The notes under the pieces: model-generated | Told to the model about the DNA's origin: nothing | What the model saw: the letters and a program-made list of their open reading frames with translations, nothing else | The model's database searches: none | In this document: piece after piece, positions 26,386 through 33,771 of the stretch | Layout of the letters: each line of letters starts with the position of its first letter | Numbering within the stretch: position 1 is the first letter of the stretch | Assembly (NCBI RefSeq): GCF_035984545.1 | Contig: NZ_JAXCHP010000001.1 | Span: 62,001 to 126,000, forward strand | Origin: Cryobacterium sp. GrIS_2_6 | GTDB taxonomy: Bacteria > Actinomycetota > Actinomycetes > Actinomycetales > Microbacteriaceae | Length of the DNA: 64,000 bases | Reading direction: 5' to 3' | Made by a program: the position numbers and the translations under genes

Positions 26386-27879
26386 TCAGAACGGGTAGCT
26401 GCCCGGCGTGCGGCGCAGGGTGATCCAGCGCGTCTCCGTGAAGGCGTCGATGTTGGCCTCCGCACCGCCCTGCCGCGAACCCGTGCCGGACGAGCCGACG
26501 CCGCCGAACGGTGTGTTCGCCTCGTCATTGACCGTCTGGTCGTTGATGTGCACGATGCCGGACGGGATCCGCTGGGCCAGTTCGAGGCCGCGCATGGCGT
26601 CGGCGGTCACGATGCCGAGCGAGAGCCCGTATTCGGTCGCCGAAGCGATGCCCACGGCCTCGTCCTCTGTGCTGAACCGCACCACGGATGCGACAGGGCC
26701 GAACACCTCCTCGCAGAAGGCGGGGGCATCCAGCGGCGAGTCCGAGAGCACGGTGGGCCGGTAGAACAGCCCGTCGTAGCTGCCGCCGGCCCTCAGCTTC
26801 GCGCCGGAATCGATCGAGCCCGTGACCAGGCGGTGGATGCGGTCGCGCTGGTTCTCGTCGATGATCGGGCCGAGGTGCACGTGCTCGGTGGCGGGGTTGC
26901 CCACGGCAAGGGAGTCCGCCTTTGCGGCGAGCTTCTCGACGTACTCGTCGAAGATGCTCTCGTGCACGATGTGCCGCCCGACCGTCATGCAGATCTGGCC
27001 CTGGTGCAGGAACGATCCCCAGGCCGCGAGGTTGACGGCCTTGTCGACGTCTGCGTCGGCGAGTACGACGAAGGCGGAATTACCTCCCAGCTCGAGGTGG
27101 GCACGCTTGAGATGCTTTCCCGCGAGCTCGCCGACGGCGCGACCGGCCCTGGTCGAGCCGGTGAACGCGATCACCCGCACGTTCGGGTCGGTGACGATGG
27201 CCTCGCCGACATCGCCGCCGCCGGTCACCAGCTGCAGGAGCCCGGCGGGTAGGCCGGCCTCCTCGAAGATGCGCACCATCATCACGCCGCCGGTCACAGC
27301 GGTGCGCGGGTCCGGCTTGAGCACGACCGCATTGCCCAGCGCGAGCGCCGGCGCCACCGCGCGGATGCCGAGGATGATCGGCACGTTGAACGGCGATACG
27401 ACTCCGACGACGCCGACGGGCACCCGCTGGGCGATGGAGATCCTCGGCTCCTCGCTCGAGAGTACCTGGCCGAGCGGATGCGACGGCAACGCCGCCGCCT
27501 CGTAGCATTCCTGAGCGCCGACGTGGAGGGCGAAGCCGGCAAGCCCGGGAACCGCGCCGACCTCCCGCACGTTCCAGTCCATGATCTCGCCGGCGTGTTC
27601 CTCCAGGAGCGCGGCGGCCCGGCGCAGCACGGCGGCGCGCACCGGGTGCGCGGTCGCGGCCCAGGCCTTCTGGGCCGCGGCCGCGCCCGCGGCGGCCCTG
27701 GCCACGTCGACGGGGGTGGCGATTCCGATCCGGCCGATCTCGTCGCCGGTCGCCGGCTCGATGACCGGGAGATCGCCGCCTGACCCGGCGACCCACTCCC
27801 CGTTGATATAGATCTTCCCCGACCACGCCGCGGGGTCGAGGAACGGGGTCGTCGCGGTCTCGTTCACGGTGAGTGTCAT
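26386..27879 (-). CDS. NAD(P)-dependent aldehyde dehydrogenase (benzaldehyde/vanillin dehydrogenase-like)
   Basis: A 497-residue ALDH with the catalytic Glu in LELGGNSAFV and Cys in GSFLHQGQICMTVGR, where QICM rather than QVC is typical of the benzaldehyde/vanillin dehydrogenase branch. The substrate-proximal SPFNVPIILGIRAVAPALALGN is split here as SPFNVPIILGIRAV and ALALGN. It is the last gene of a minus-strand cluster with a VanB-type reductase and a Rieske oxygenase, consistent with oxidation of an aromatic aldehyde to the acid that the oxygenase then demethylates (inference). RBS AAGGAGAA before ATG 27879. Confidence 0.9.
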   Translation of the reverse strand: MTLTVNETATTPFLDPAAWSGKIYINGEWVAGSGGDLPVIEPATGDEIGRIGIATPVDVARAAAGAAAAQKAWAATAHPVRAAVLRRAAALLEEHAGEIMDWNVREVGAVPGLAGFALHVGAQECYEAAALPSHPLGQVLSSEEPRISIAQRVPVGVVGVVSPFNVPIILGIRAVAPALALGNAVVLKPDPRTAVTGGVMMVRIFEEAGLPAGLLQLVTGGGDVGEAIVTDPNVRVIAFTGSTRAGRAVGELAGKHLKRAHLELGGNSAFVVLADADVDKAVNLAAWGSFLHQGQICMTVGRHIVHESIFDEYVEKLAAKADSLAVGNPATEHVHLGPIIDENQRDRIHRLVTGSIDSGAKLRAGGSYDGLFYRPTVLSDSPLDAPAFCEEVFGPVASVVRFSTEDEAVGIASATEYGLSLGIVTADAMRGLELAQRIPSGIVHINDQTVNDEANTPFGGVGSSGTGSRQGGAEANIDAFTETRWITLRRTPGSYPF

Positions 27880-27927
27880 GGGCGGTTCTCCTTCATGGTG
27901 ATTGCGGTTGGGTACGGGTGCGGAGGA

Positions 27928-28917
27928 TCAGGAAATGTCGATTGTCACGACGGCGGTGCCGCCGGGCGGGGCGACGGCTCGGGACACGCAGCAGCACATC
28001 GTGCCGCGGGAGTCCTTCTGGCGCTCGCTGTAGAAGACGTCGCGGTGGTCGATGTCTCCGTCGAGGTCGAGGTCGAGCACGCGCACCTCGCAGAGTCCGC
28101 ACTCACCCTTGCGGCAGTCGAACATCAGGTCGACCTCAGCGGCCTCGAGCGCCTCGAGCATGGTCTCGGTCGCCCGGACGGTGACCTCGGCGCCGAGGCG
28201 CGGGATGCGCACGACGAAGTCCTCGGGGGCGAACCAGCCGCTGTTGCCGAAGGTCTCGAACCGGAGGTCGGGGTAGGGGAGCTCGCGTTCGATCCAGGCC
28301 CGGCGAACGGCGTCCATCAGCCTGATCGGACCGCACAGGTAGAGTTCGGTGCCCGGTTCGACCCCGCCGACGAGCTCGGTGACGTCGAGCGGGTTGCCTT
28401 CGTCGGTGATGTGGAGTCTCAGCCGGTCGCCGTGCGCGTTCTGCACCTGTTCGACGTAGGCCAGCGCCGGCCGGCTGCGCCCGGCGTAGACGAGCGTGTA
28501 GTCGGCGCCGACCGACCGGAGCACGCTCGCCATGCCCATGACCGCCGTGATGCCGATGCCGCCGGCCAGCACCACGTAGTGCGCGGCTCCGACGCGGAGG
28601 GGGAAGTCGACGATCGGCTGGGTGATCTCGACGGTGTCGCCGGGCCGGAGGGCGTGCATCGCCCGCGCGCCGCCGCGGGACCGCGGCGAGTCGAGCACGC
28701 TGATCGCCAGGGTCCGGCCGTCGGGGCCGGCGTCGACGACGGAGTACGACCGGCGGTCCAGAACCCCGCCGATCGGCACGCGCACGTCGATGTGCGCGCC
28801 TGCGTCGACCTTGGCCGGGCGGTCGGGGGCGAGCACGATCCGGCGTATGTCGTCGGTGAGGGCGGTCGAGTCGACGACCGTGGCGCGCTGCCAGACCGCC
28901 GCGTGGGACGTTGCCAT
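27928..28917 (-). CDS. VanB-type oxidoreductase (phthalate/vanillate dioxygenase reductase family)
   Basis: A 329-residue iron-sulfur flavoprotein. An N-terminal flavin barrel (DRRSYSV), an NAD-binding half (YVVLAGGIGITAVMGMA, LYLCGP) and a C-terminal plant-type [2Fe-2S] domain (FDCRKGECGLCEVRV...MCCCVSRA) follow the order of VanB/PDR. It passes electrons from NADH to the Rieske oxygenase encoded immediately upstream. ATG 28917 is 15 bp after the oxygenase stop, so both subunits are coexpressed. Confidence 0.92.
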   Translation of the reverse strand: MATSHAAVWQRATVVDSTALTDDIRRIVLAPDRPAKVDAGAHIDVRVPIGGVLDRRSYSVVDAGPDGRTLAISVLDSPRSRGGARAMHALRPGDTVEITQPIVDFPLRVGAAHYVVLAGGIGITAVMGMASVLRSVGADYTLVYAGRSRPALAYVEQVQNAHGDRLRLHITDEGNPLDVTELVGGVEPGTELYLCGPIRLMDAVRRAWIERELPYPDLRFETFGNSGWFAPEDFVVRIPRLGAEVTVRATETMLEALEAAEVDLMFDCRKGECGLCEVRVLDLDLDGDIDHRDVFYSERQKDSRGTMCCCVSRAVAPPGGTAVVTIDIS

Positions 28918-28932
28918 CGTCGTCGTCGCCGC

Positions 28933-30021
28933 TCAGCCGGCAACGATGGGCGCGGGTAGGCGTCCCTCCGCCGCGAGCTGACGTTCGATCAGCCGCCGCA
29001 CCCACATCCCGCCCGCGTCGATGTTCAGGCTGTAGAACTCGTAGTCGGGGTTGGCGTCGATCGCGGCCTGCTGGGCGACGAGCATGTCCTCATCCTCCCG
29101 GAAGACGCCAGAGACCCCATCGCGCAGCTGGGTGGTGATCACCTGGCTTTCGAGCCGGTAGTTGCGCATGAACGCCCAGAAGTAGCGGGAAGAACGGTCG
29201 GTGACGGGCGAGATCGTGTTCATCACATAGCCGTTGACGCCCTGGCTTCGATCGCCCTGCGGCGCCCCGGTGCCGGCCCGCGCGACTCCGACGTCGATGT
29301 TGATCGTGGTCGGCGATTCGAAGTGGATGATCTGCCAGCGGTCGACCTTCCCCTCGAAGCCGGGAAACTTGTCGCGCATGTTCTTCAGCCAGAACGGGGG
29401 AGCGTCGATGCCGAGCATCCAGCGTTCCACGGTGACGGTCCGTTCGTCATGGTGCACCGTGAACTCGGATTCGCTCAGCGCCTCCTGGCCGATCGAGGAA
29501 CTGTGCACGAATTCCTCGTGGGTCAGGTCCATCAGGTTGTCGAGCACCAGCTGGTAGTTGCAGTCCACCGAGATCGTCAGGCCGTCTCCTGCCCACTCCG
29601 GGTCATCCATCTGGTGCATGTCGGGCACGAGCTCCGGGTCGGCCAGGGCTGCGTCGCCGAGCCACACCCAGACGTAGCGGTACCGTTCCACGACGGGGAA
29701 GGACGCGACCGTTGCGCTCGGGTTGATGGTCTCCTGTGCCGGCATCGAGACGCAGCGGCCCGCCGAATTGTAGAGGATGCCGTGGTACGGGCAGCGGATG
29801 GCGTCCCTGCCCTCCAGCTTGCCCATCGAGAGCGGCGCCAGCCGGTGCCAGCACGCGTCGGCGAGGGCGACGGCGTCACCGTCCTCGGTGCGGTACAGCG
29901 CGAGCGGACGGTTCGCGACGGTTCGCGCGAGCGGCTTGCGATTGACCTCGTGGTCCCAGGCCGCGACGTACCAGGCGTTGAGTGGGTGGCCGAGGATCTT
30001 GTCGACGGTCGTTTCCTTCAT
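28933..30021 (-). CDS. Rieske aromatic oxygenase, vanillate O-demethylase oxygenase (VanA)-like
   Basis: A 362-residue oxygenase. The Rieske [2Fe-2S] ligands are Cys57-His59 and Cys77-His80. The mononuclear iron site is NLMDLTHEEFVH with His168, His173 and the bridging Asp165. Length and motifs fit the single-component VanA/PobA type that demethylates methoxylated aromatic acids. With the VanB-type reductase and an aldehyde dehydrogenase it forms a likely vanillin-to-protocatechuate route; the actual aromatic substrate is inferred. RBS AAGGAGT upstream. It is divergent from a PadR regulator. Confidence 0.9.
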   Translation of the reverse strand: MKETTVDKILGHPLNAWYVAAWDHEVNRKPLARTVANRPLALYRTEDGDAVALADACWHRLAPLSMGKLEGRDAIRCPYHGILYNSAGRCVSMPAQETINPSATVASFPVVERYRYVWVWLGDAALADPELVPDMHQMDDPEWAGDGLTISVDCNYQLVLDNLMDLTHEEFVHSSSIGQEALSESEFTVHHDERTVTVERWMLGIDAPPFWLKNMRDKFPGFEGKVDRWQIIHFESPTTINIDVGVARAGTGAPQGDRSQGVNGYVMNTISPVTDRSSRYFWAFMRNYRLESQVITTQLRDGVSGVFREDEDMLVAQQAAIDANPDYEFYSLNIDAGGMWVRRLIERQLAAEGRLPAPIVAG

Positions 30022-30060
30022 CGGGACTCCTTCGTCCGGACATCATGCACCTGGCATCAC

Positions 30061-30099
30061 ATCGATATGTCAATGGAGGGCAACAATACCTATGTCGAT
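30061..30099. promoter_or_regulatory. Inverted repeat in divergent oxygenase/PadR promoter
   Basis: ATCGATAT (30061-30068) and ATGTCGAT (30092-30099) form an inverted pair of ATCGAYAT half sites, 24 bp apart centre to centre of the spacer, in the AT-rich 118-bp gap between the divergent genes. This is a candidate PadR operator controlling both directions. Confidence 0.5.
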
Positions 30100-30139
30100 A
30101 GTGAAACCACAAGACCCTTTCAGGGACCAGAATCAAACC

Positions 30140-30802
30140 ATGAGCCTGCGCTACGCCCTCCTCGCGCTCCTGACGGCGCAGCCCATGACGGGCTACGACC
30201 TCGCCAAGTCCCTCCACAGCTCGGTCGGGCACGTCTGGAGCGCCCCGGACTCGCAGATCTACCCGGAACTGCGCCGGATGGAAACCGGGGGACTGATCGA
30301 GGCGACGGCAGTTGCCCGGAGTACCCAGGCGACCCAGGCGACGAAGCGGGTCTACCACATCACCTCGCTAGGTGAGCAGGCGTTCCGTGCGTGGATGGCC
30401 GAACCGGTCGAGTACTCGCGGGAGCGAGACCCGGCGCACCTGCGTGCGGCGTACTTCGAGTGGGCCGACCCGGACTCGGTCCGGGAGCAGCTCCGGGCGC
30501 ATGTGCGGCACTGGGCCGGGTTGCGCGAGCAGTGGCAGGGCCAGTTCGCCGCGATCCGGGACCGTACGCATCCGATCTTCGTCCAGAGACTGTTGATCAG
30601 CCCGGAGTCCGAGCAGCCGCGCATCGCGGCGTACAAGCTCTTCGCCTACGAGGGGCTCATCGCCAGGGCCGAGCAGGAAATCGGGTGGGCCGAGCGTGGG
30701 CTGCGCCTGGCCGACGAGCTTGAGCCGAAGCCGCCCGAAGGCGTTCGCGGTAAGTTGGGAGACGGCGGAGGGACCAGCCCCGGCGAGGAAGTTGACCTGT
30801 GA
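30140..30802 (+). CDS. PadR-family transcriptional regulator
   Basis: A 220-residue protein. The N-terminal winged helix has the PadR signature LRYALLALLTAQPMTGYDLAKSL split here as LRYALLALLTAQPM and TGYDLAKSL, then SQIYPELRRMETGGLIEA. A long C-terminal helical dimerisation domain follows (Vir-type). PadR regulators commonly repress phenolic-acid catabolic genes and bind phenolic acids. Its divergent placement from the Rieske oxygenase supports such a role. ATG 30140 begins MSLRYALLALL. A short repeat STQATQATKR sits in the wing. Its stop overlaps the start of pnuC (GTGA). Confidence 0.88.
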   Translation: MSLRYALLALLTAQPMTGYDLAKSLHSSVGHVWSAPDSQIYPELRRMETGGLIEATAVARSTQATQATKRVYHITSLGEQAFRAWMAEPVEYSRERDPAHLRAAYFEWADPDSVREQLRAHVRHWAGLREQWQGQFAAIRDRTHPIFVQRLLISPESEQPRIAAYKLFAYEGLIARAEQEIGWAERGLRLADELEPKPPEGVRGKLGDGGGTSPGEEVDL

Positions 30803-31479
30803 ATCCGATTGAGTGGCTGTTCGACGCGCAACTTCAGATCGGCACTCAGACCATCCTCTGGCGCGAGGTGATTGGCAACGCGTTCGGGATACTGAGCGCA
30901 GTCGGTGGAATGCGCCGCAAGGTCTGGGCGTGGCCGGTCGGCATGGCGGGCAATGCGCTGTTGTTCACGGTGTTCCTCGGCGCCGTCTTCGGCACCCCCA
31001 ACCCGGTGAACCTGCTCGGCCAGGCCGGCCGACAGGTGATGTTCATCATCGTGTCGATCTACGGGTGGATCCAGTGGTCGCGGAGCCGCAACTCCACCGT
31101 TCGCGCCGCGGTCGTGCCGCACTGGGCGGGCAACCGCACCCGCATCCTGCTCGGCCTCGGCATGGTCGCCGGGACCCTCGTGCTCACCCCGATCTTCCGT
31201 GCCCTCGGCTCCTTCGAGCCGGTCTGGGCGGATGCCTGGATCTTCACCGGCTCCCTGCTCGCGACCTACGGCATGGCCAAGGGCTGGACGGAGTTCTGGC
31301 TGATCTGGGTCGCGGTCGACATCGTCGGCGTGCCGCTCCTGGTCAGCGCCGGGTACTACGCCTCGGCGATCCTGTACGTGTTCTACGGGGCGTTCACGAT
31401 CACGGGCTTCTTCATCTGGATGCGGGTGCAACGCCGCCGCAGGGACTTCGTCGAGAAGGAACTCACGGGCACGGTGTGA
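30799..31479 (+). CDS. pnuC: Nicotinamide riboside/mononucleotide transporter PnuC
   Basis: A 226-residue membrane protein of about seven helices. PnuC landmarks: WREVIGNAFGILSAVGGMRRKVWAWPVGMAGN split as WREVIGNAFGILSA and RKVWAWPVGMAGN, then YGWIQW and the C-terminal DIVGVPLLVSAGYYASAILY. PnuC takes up nicotinamide riboside for NAD synthesis by facilitated diffusion. GTG 30799 overlaps the PadR stop. Translational coupling to a PadR regulator of aromatic catabolism is unusual and may reflect NADH demand or mere adjacency. The C-terminal tail is basic. Confidence 0.88.
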   Translation: MNPIEWLFDAQLQIGTQTILWREVIGNAFGILSAVGGMRRKVWAWPVGMAGNALLFTVFLGAVFGTPNPVNLLGQAGRQVMFIIVSIYGWIQWSRSRNSTVRAAVVPHWAGNRTRILLGLGMVAGTLVLTPIFRALGSFEPVWADAWIFTGSLLATYGMAKGWTEFWLIWVAVDIVGVPLLVSAGYYASAILYVFYGAFTITGFFIWMRVQRRRRDFVEKELTGTV

Positions 31480-31519
31480 CCCGCCCGCTTGACGAGCCTC
31501 GCCGCGGCCGACCACGGTC

Positions 31520-31585
31520 GAGTGTCGCCGGTTCCGCCCAGACGACCCGGTGTACGGGCGATCCTCGGCGGGTGTGGCGACACTC
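31520..31585. repeat. Palindromic element, family B copy 2 (inverted orientation)
   Basis: Arms GAGTGTCGCC / GGCGACACTC, perfect 10 bp, 66 bp in total. The interior aligns to the reverse complement of copies 14093-14156 and 55179-55242. It lies between the convergent pnuC and membrane-protein genes. Confidence 0.78.
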
Positions 31586-31595
31586 GGCGCCCGGG

Positions 31596-32666
31596 CTACC
31601 CGTCAGCGCTAGGGTGCGGGCCGCTCGATGAGCTCATTCCGTCTGCGGTCCAATCGACGCTGACGTCGATCAGCTGGTCGTAGGTGTCCGAAACGGTGAG
31701 GGGGCCTGCCGTCCCGAGCGAGCCCATGACCGTGGCGTTGAGGTGTAGCCCGCTCCCGGCGAGTTCGTCGAGCGTGGTGCACGCGCTCGTGCCGGTGAGG
31801 TCGGCGTTGCGGAGGATCAGGCAGTATTGGTCGTCACGGAGCCGTGCCGCGAAGACGCTGTACGGCAGTCCCGTTTCGAGGACCGGTCCGAAAAGGCTGT
31901 GCACCGAGGTGTACTCGCCGCCAAGGGCGGGCGTGGTGTCGTCGGGCACGAATTCGGGCTGGTCGAAGACCCCGAGCAGGTTTCCGGCGGATGCGGCGGG
32001 CCCGGCCGTCTCGGAGGCTCCGGCCGTCGGGGTAGCGCCGCCAGAGGCATCCGTTGCGCCGGCCAGACCGCTCGCCTGCAGAACGAGCAGGGCGAGCACC
32101 CCGACCGCGGCGCCGGCCAGCACCAGCGCGCCTGCCCGCAGTCCGCGCAGGCGCCGCGGCGCTGCCGAGGCCTCTGGCCCATGGCCCGCCGCGGTTCCCA
32201 CGGCTGCATCCGCTCCTCCCGCCGCGAGAGTACGAAAAGTGCCCGTATCGGGGTCAGATAAGGGCACTTTTCGTACTCTCGCGGGAAGGAACGGTCCGGT
32301 TTTGGCGAGCGCGCCGGCCTCGAGGGCGGGGTACTGGCCGAGGAGTGCGTCGAGGTCGGCGGTGTCGCGGCCGAGCGCCAGCTGCAGGGCCGCGAGACGC
32401 TGCTCGTCCTCGGAAGCCGACTCGGGCGAGCGGGCACGGGAGTACACCGCCGCCTGCAACTCCGGGAGTTCGGCAGCGGGGTCCGGCCGGCCGGCCGGCG
32501 TATCCGTGAGCGGATGCGCCCGCCACCAGAGGGCATCGAGCACGTCGTGGCGACCCGCGTAGGCGCCCCGCAGGACTTCCTGGAGTGCGGCATCCGCCTG
32601 GGCAGCCTCGCGCAGCCGCCCGGCCCGCCGGTGCTGCTCGGACTCTGCGCTGATCTCGAATACCAT
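31596..32666 (-). CDS. Hypothetical single-span membrane protein, paralog 1
   Basis: A 356-residue protein with an N-terminal cytoplasmic helical domain ([26 protein letters not shown], split as [17 protein letters not shown] and DTPAGRPDP), a linker, one transmembrane helix (ALVLAGAAVGVLALLVL) and an extracytoplasmic C-terminal domain with two cysteines (YCLILR, SACTTLDEL) likely forming a disulfide. It shares domain order and both motifs with the downstream-numbered paralog (32732-33673), so the pair arose by tandem duplication. The linker contains a 63-bp perfect palindrome translated in frame (residues about 128-148). Family and function not recognised. Confidence 0.75.
   Translation of the reverse strand: MVFEISAESEQHRRAGRLREAAQADAALQEVLRGAYAGRHDVLDALWWRAHPLTDTPAGRPDPAAELPELQAAVYSRARSPESASEDEQRLAALQLALGRDTADLDALLGQYPALEAGALAKTGPFLPARVRKVPLSDPDTGTFRTLAAGGADAAVGTAAGHGPEASAAPRRLRGLRAGALVLAGAAVGVLALLVLQASGLAGATDASGGATPTAGASETAGPAASAGNLLGVFDQPEFVPDDTTPALGGEYTSVHSLFGPVLETGLPYSVFAARLRDDQYCLILRNADLTGTSACTTLDELAGSGLHLNATVMGSLGTAGPLTVSDTYDQLIDVSVDWTADGMSSSSGPHPSADG
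32222..32284. repeat. Palindromic element, family E, inside coding sequence
   Basis: A 23-bp perfect inverted repeat (outer end CCGCGAGAGTACGAAAAGTG) with a 17-bp centre. The total of 63 bp is exactly 21 codons. It is read in frame in the linker of paralog 1 and is absent from paralog 2. Confidence 0.92.
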
Positions 32667-32731
32667 TCCGGCCCCCCGACGGTTGTGACACTCACCCTAG
32701 CGAGTGCGCCGCCGGGAACAGGTGCTGCCGG

Positions 32732-33673
32732 TCAGGAAGTGGGGTGCGGGGCGGTCTCGCTCGACACGACGCCGTCGGTACTGACCCTGATCGTGACGTC
32801 CGCGAGGGCGCCCGCCGGTTCGAGAGAGTCCTTGCCGAGGGTGAAGGGATTGACCGGCACCGTTGCCGTGAGTGTCAGGCCGCGGCGGGCGAGTTCGGCG
32901 AGGCCGACGCACGCGCTCGCGCCCTGCTGGCCCTGGCTGCGCAGGATGACGCAATAGAGATCGTCGCCCCGGCGCGCGACGTACACGAAGGAGCTGGTCT
33001 CGCGTTCGACGAACATCGCGTGGATCGAATCCCGCCGGAACTCGGGACCGAGGTCGATCGTGGTCTGGTCGGGGATCGGGGGCTGGTCAAAGAGCGCCAG
33101 CAGCCCTGGCGAAGCGGATGCCGCCTGCTCGGCGGCCAGGCCGCTCGCCGGGCCACCGTGGGGCAGCATGGCCGAGGCCGTGGCGACGGCGATCCCGCCG
33201 ACGAGGAACCCGGCCGCGACGAGGAGCACGCTGCGCCGCCGGGTCGGGTTTCGGAATGCGCGGGCGGGTGGTGCGGTCGCGTCGGCGTCGGATGTGCCCG
33301 CAGCTCCGAGGGGGCGAGTGCCACGGGAGTGGACGGTATCGGGGGAGTCCGCGCCGTCGGGGAACAGCGCCAGCACCGCGTCGAGGTCGGTCGCGTCCTG
33401 ACGCAGCTGGGCGGTGAGGTCGTGGAGCCGCCGCTCGCTCTCGGCGAGGGAGCCGTCCGGGCCCGGGCGCGCGTACACCGCGGCCTGCAACCGGGGCAGT
33501 TCGCGGGCGGGATCCGGTCGCCCACCCGGGGTGCCGGTGAGTGGGTGCGCCCGCCACCAGAGTGCGTCGAGCACGTCGTGCCGGCCCCGGTAGGCGGCGC
33601 GGAGGTCGGAGGCGAGGGCAGCATCCGCTGAGGCCGCGGCGTGCAGCCGCAGCGTGACAGACTCCGTTGTCAT
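32732..33673 (-). CDS. Hypothetical single-span membrane protein, paralog 2
   Basis: A 313-residue protein with the same plan as its neighbour: N-terminal [20 protein letters not shown] block, a variable linker, one transmembrane helix ([20 protein letters not shown]) and a C-terminal domain with [15 protein letters not shown] and cysteines in YCVILR and [12 protein letters not shown] 33673 is chosen because [20 protein letters not shown] aligns with the paralog N-terminus; 19 upstream codons are also open. The gene is 65 bp upstream of paralog 1 on the same strand. The C-terminal extracytoplasmic domain suggests envelope function only. Confidence 0.75.
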   Translation of the reverse strand: MTTESVTLRLHAAASADAALASDLRAAYRGRHDVLDALWWRAHPLTGTPGGRPDPARELPRLQAAVYARPGPDGSLAESERRLHDLTAQLRQDATDLDAVLALFPDGADSPDTVHSRGTRPLGAAGTSDADATAPPARAFRNPTRRRSVLLVAAGFLVGGIAVATASAMLPHGGPASGLAAEQAASASPGLLALFDQPPIPDQTTIDLGPEFRRDSIHAMFVERETSSFVYVARRGDDLYCVILRSQGQQGASACVGLAELARRGLTLTATVPVNPFTLGKDSLEPAGALADVTIRVSTDGVVSSETAPHPTS

Positions 33674-33771
33674 CCCGCGGCTCCCATCGGTCGAGGTGTG
33701 TCCACTGTAACCAGTCGGGCGCGGCGTCACTGGTTCGATTCACCGTTGCGGTGTCGGGGCACAATGGGACC

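Noticed and set aside
33720..33760. T-loop-like GGTTCGATTCACC suggesting a tRNA
   Set aside because: No acceptor stem, anticodon arm or D arm can be drawn around it.
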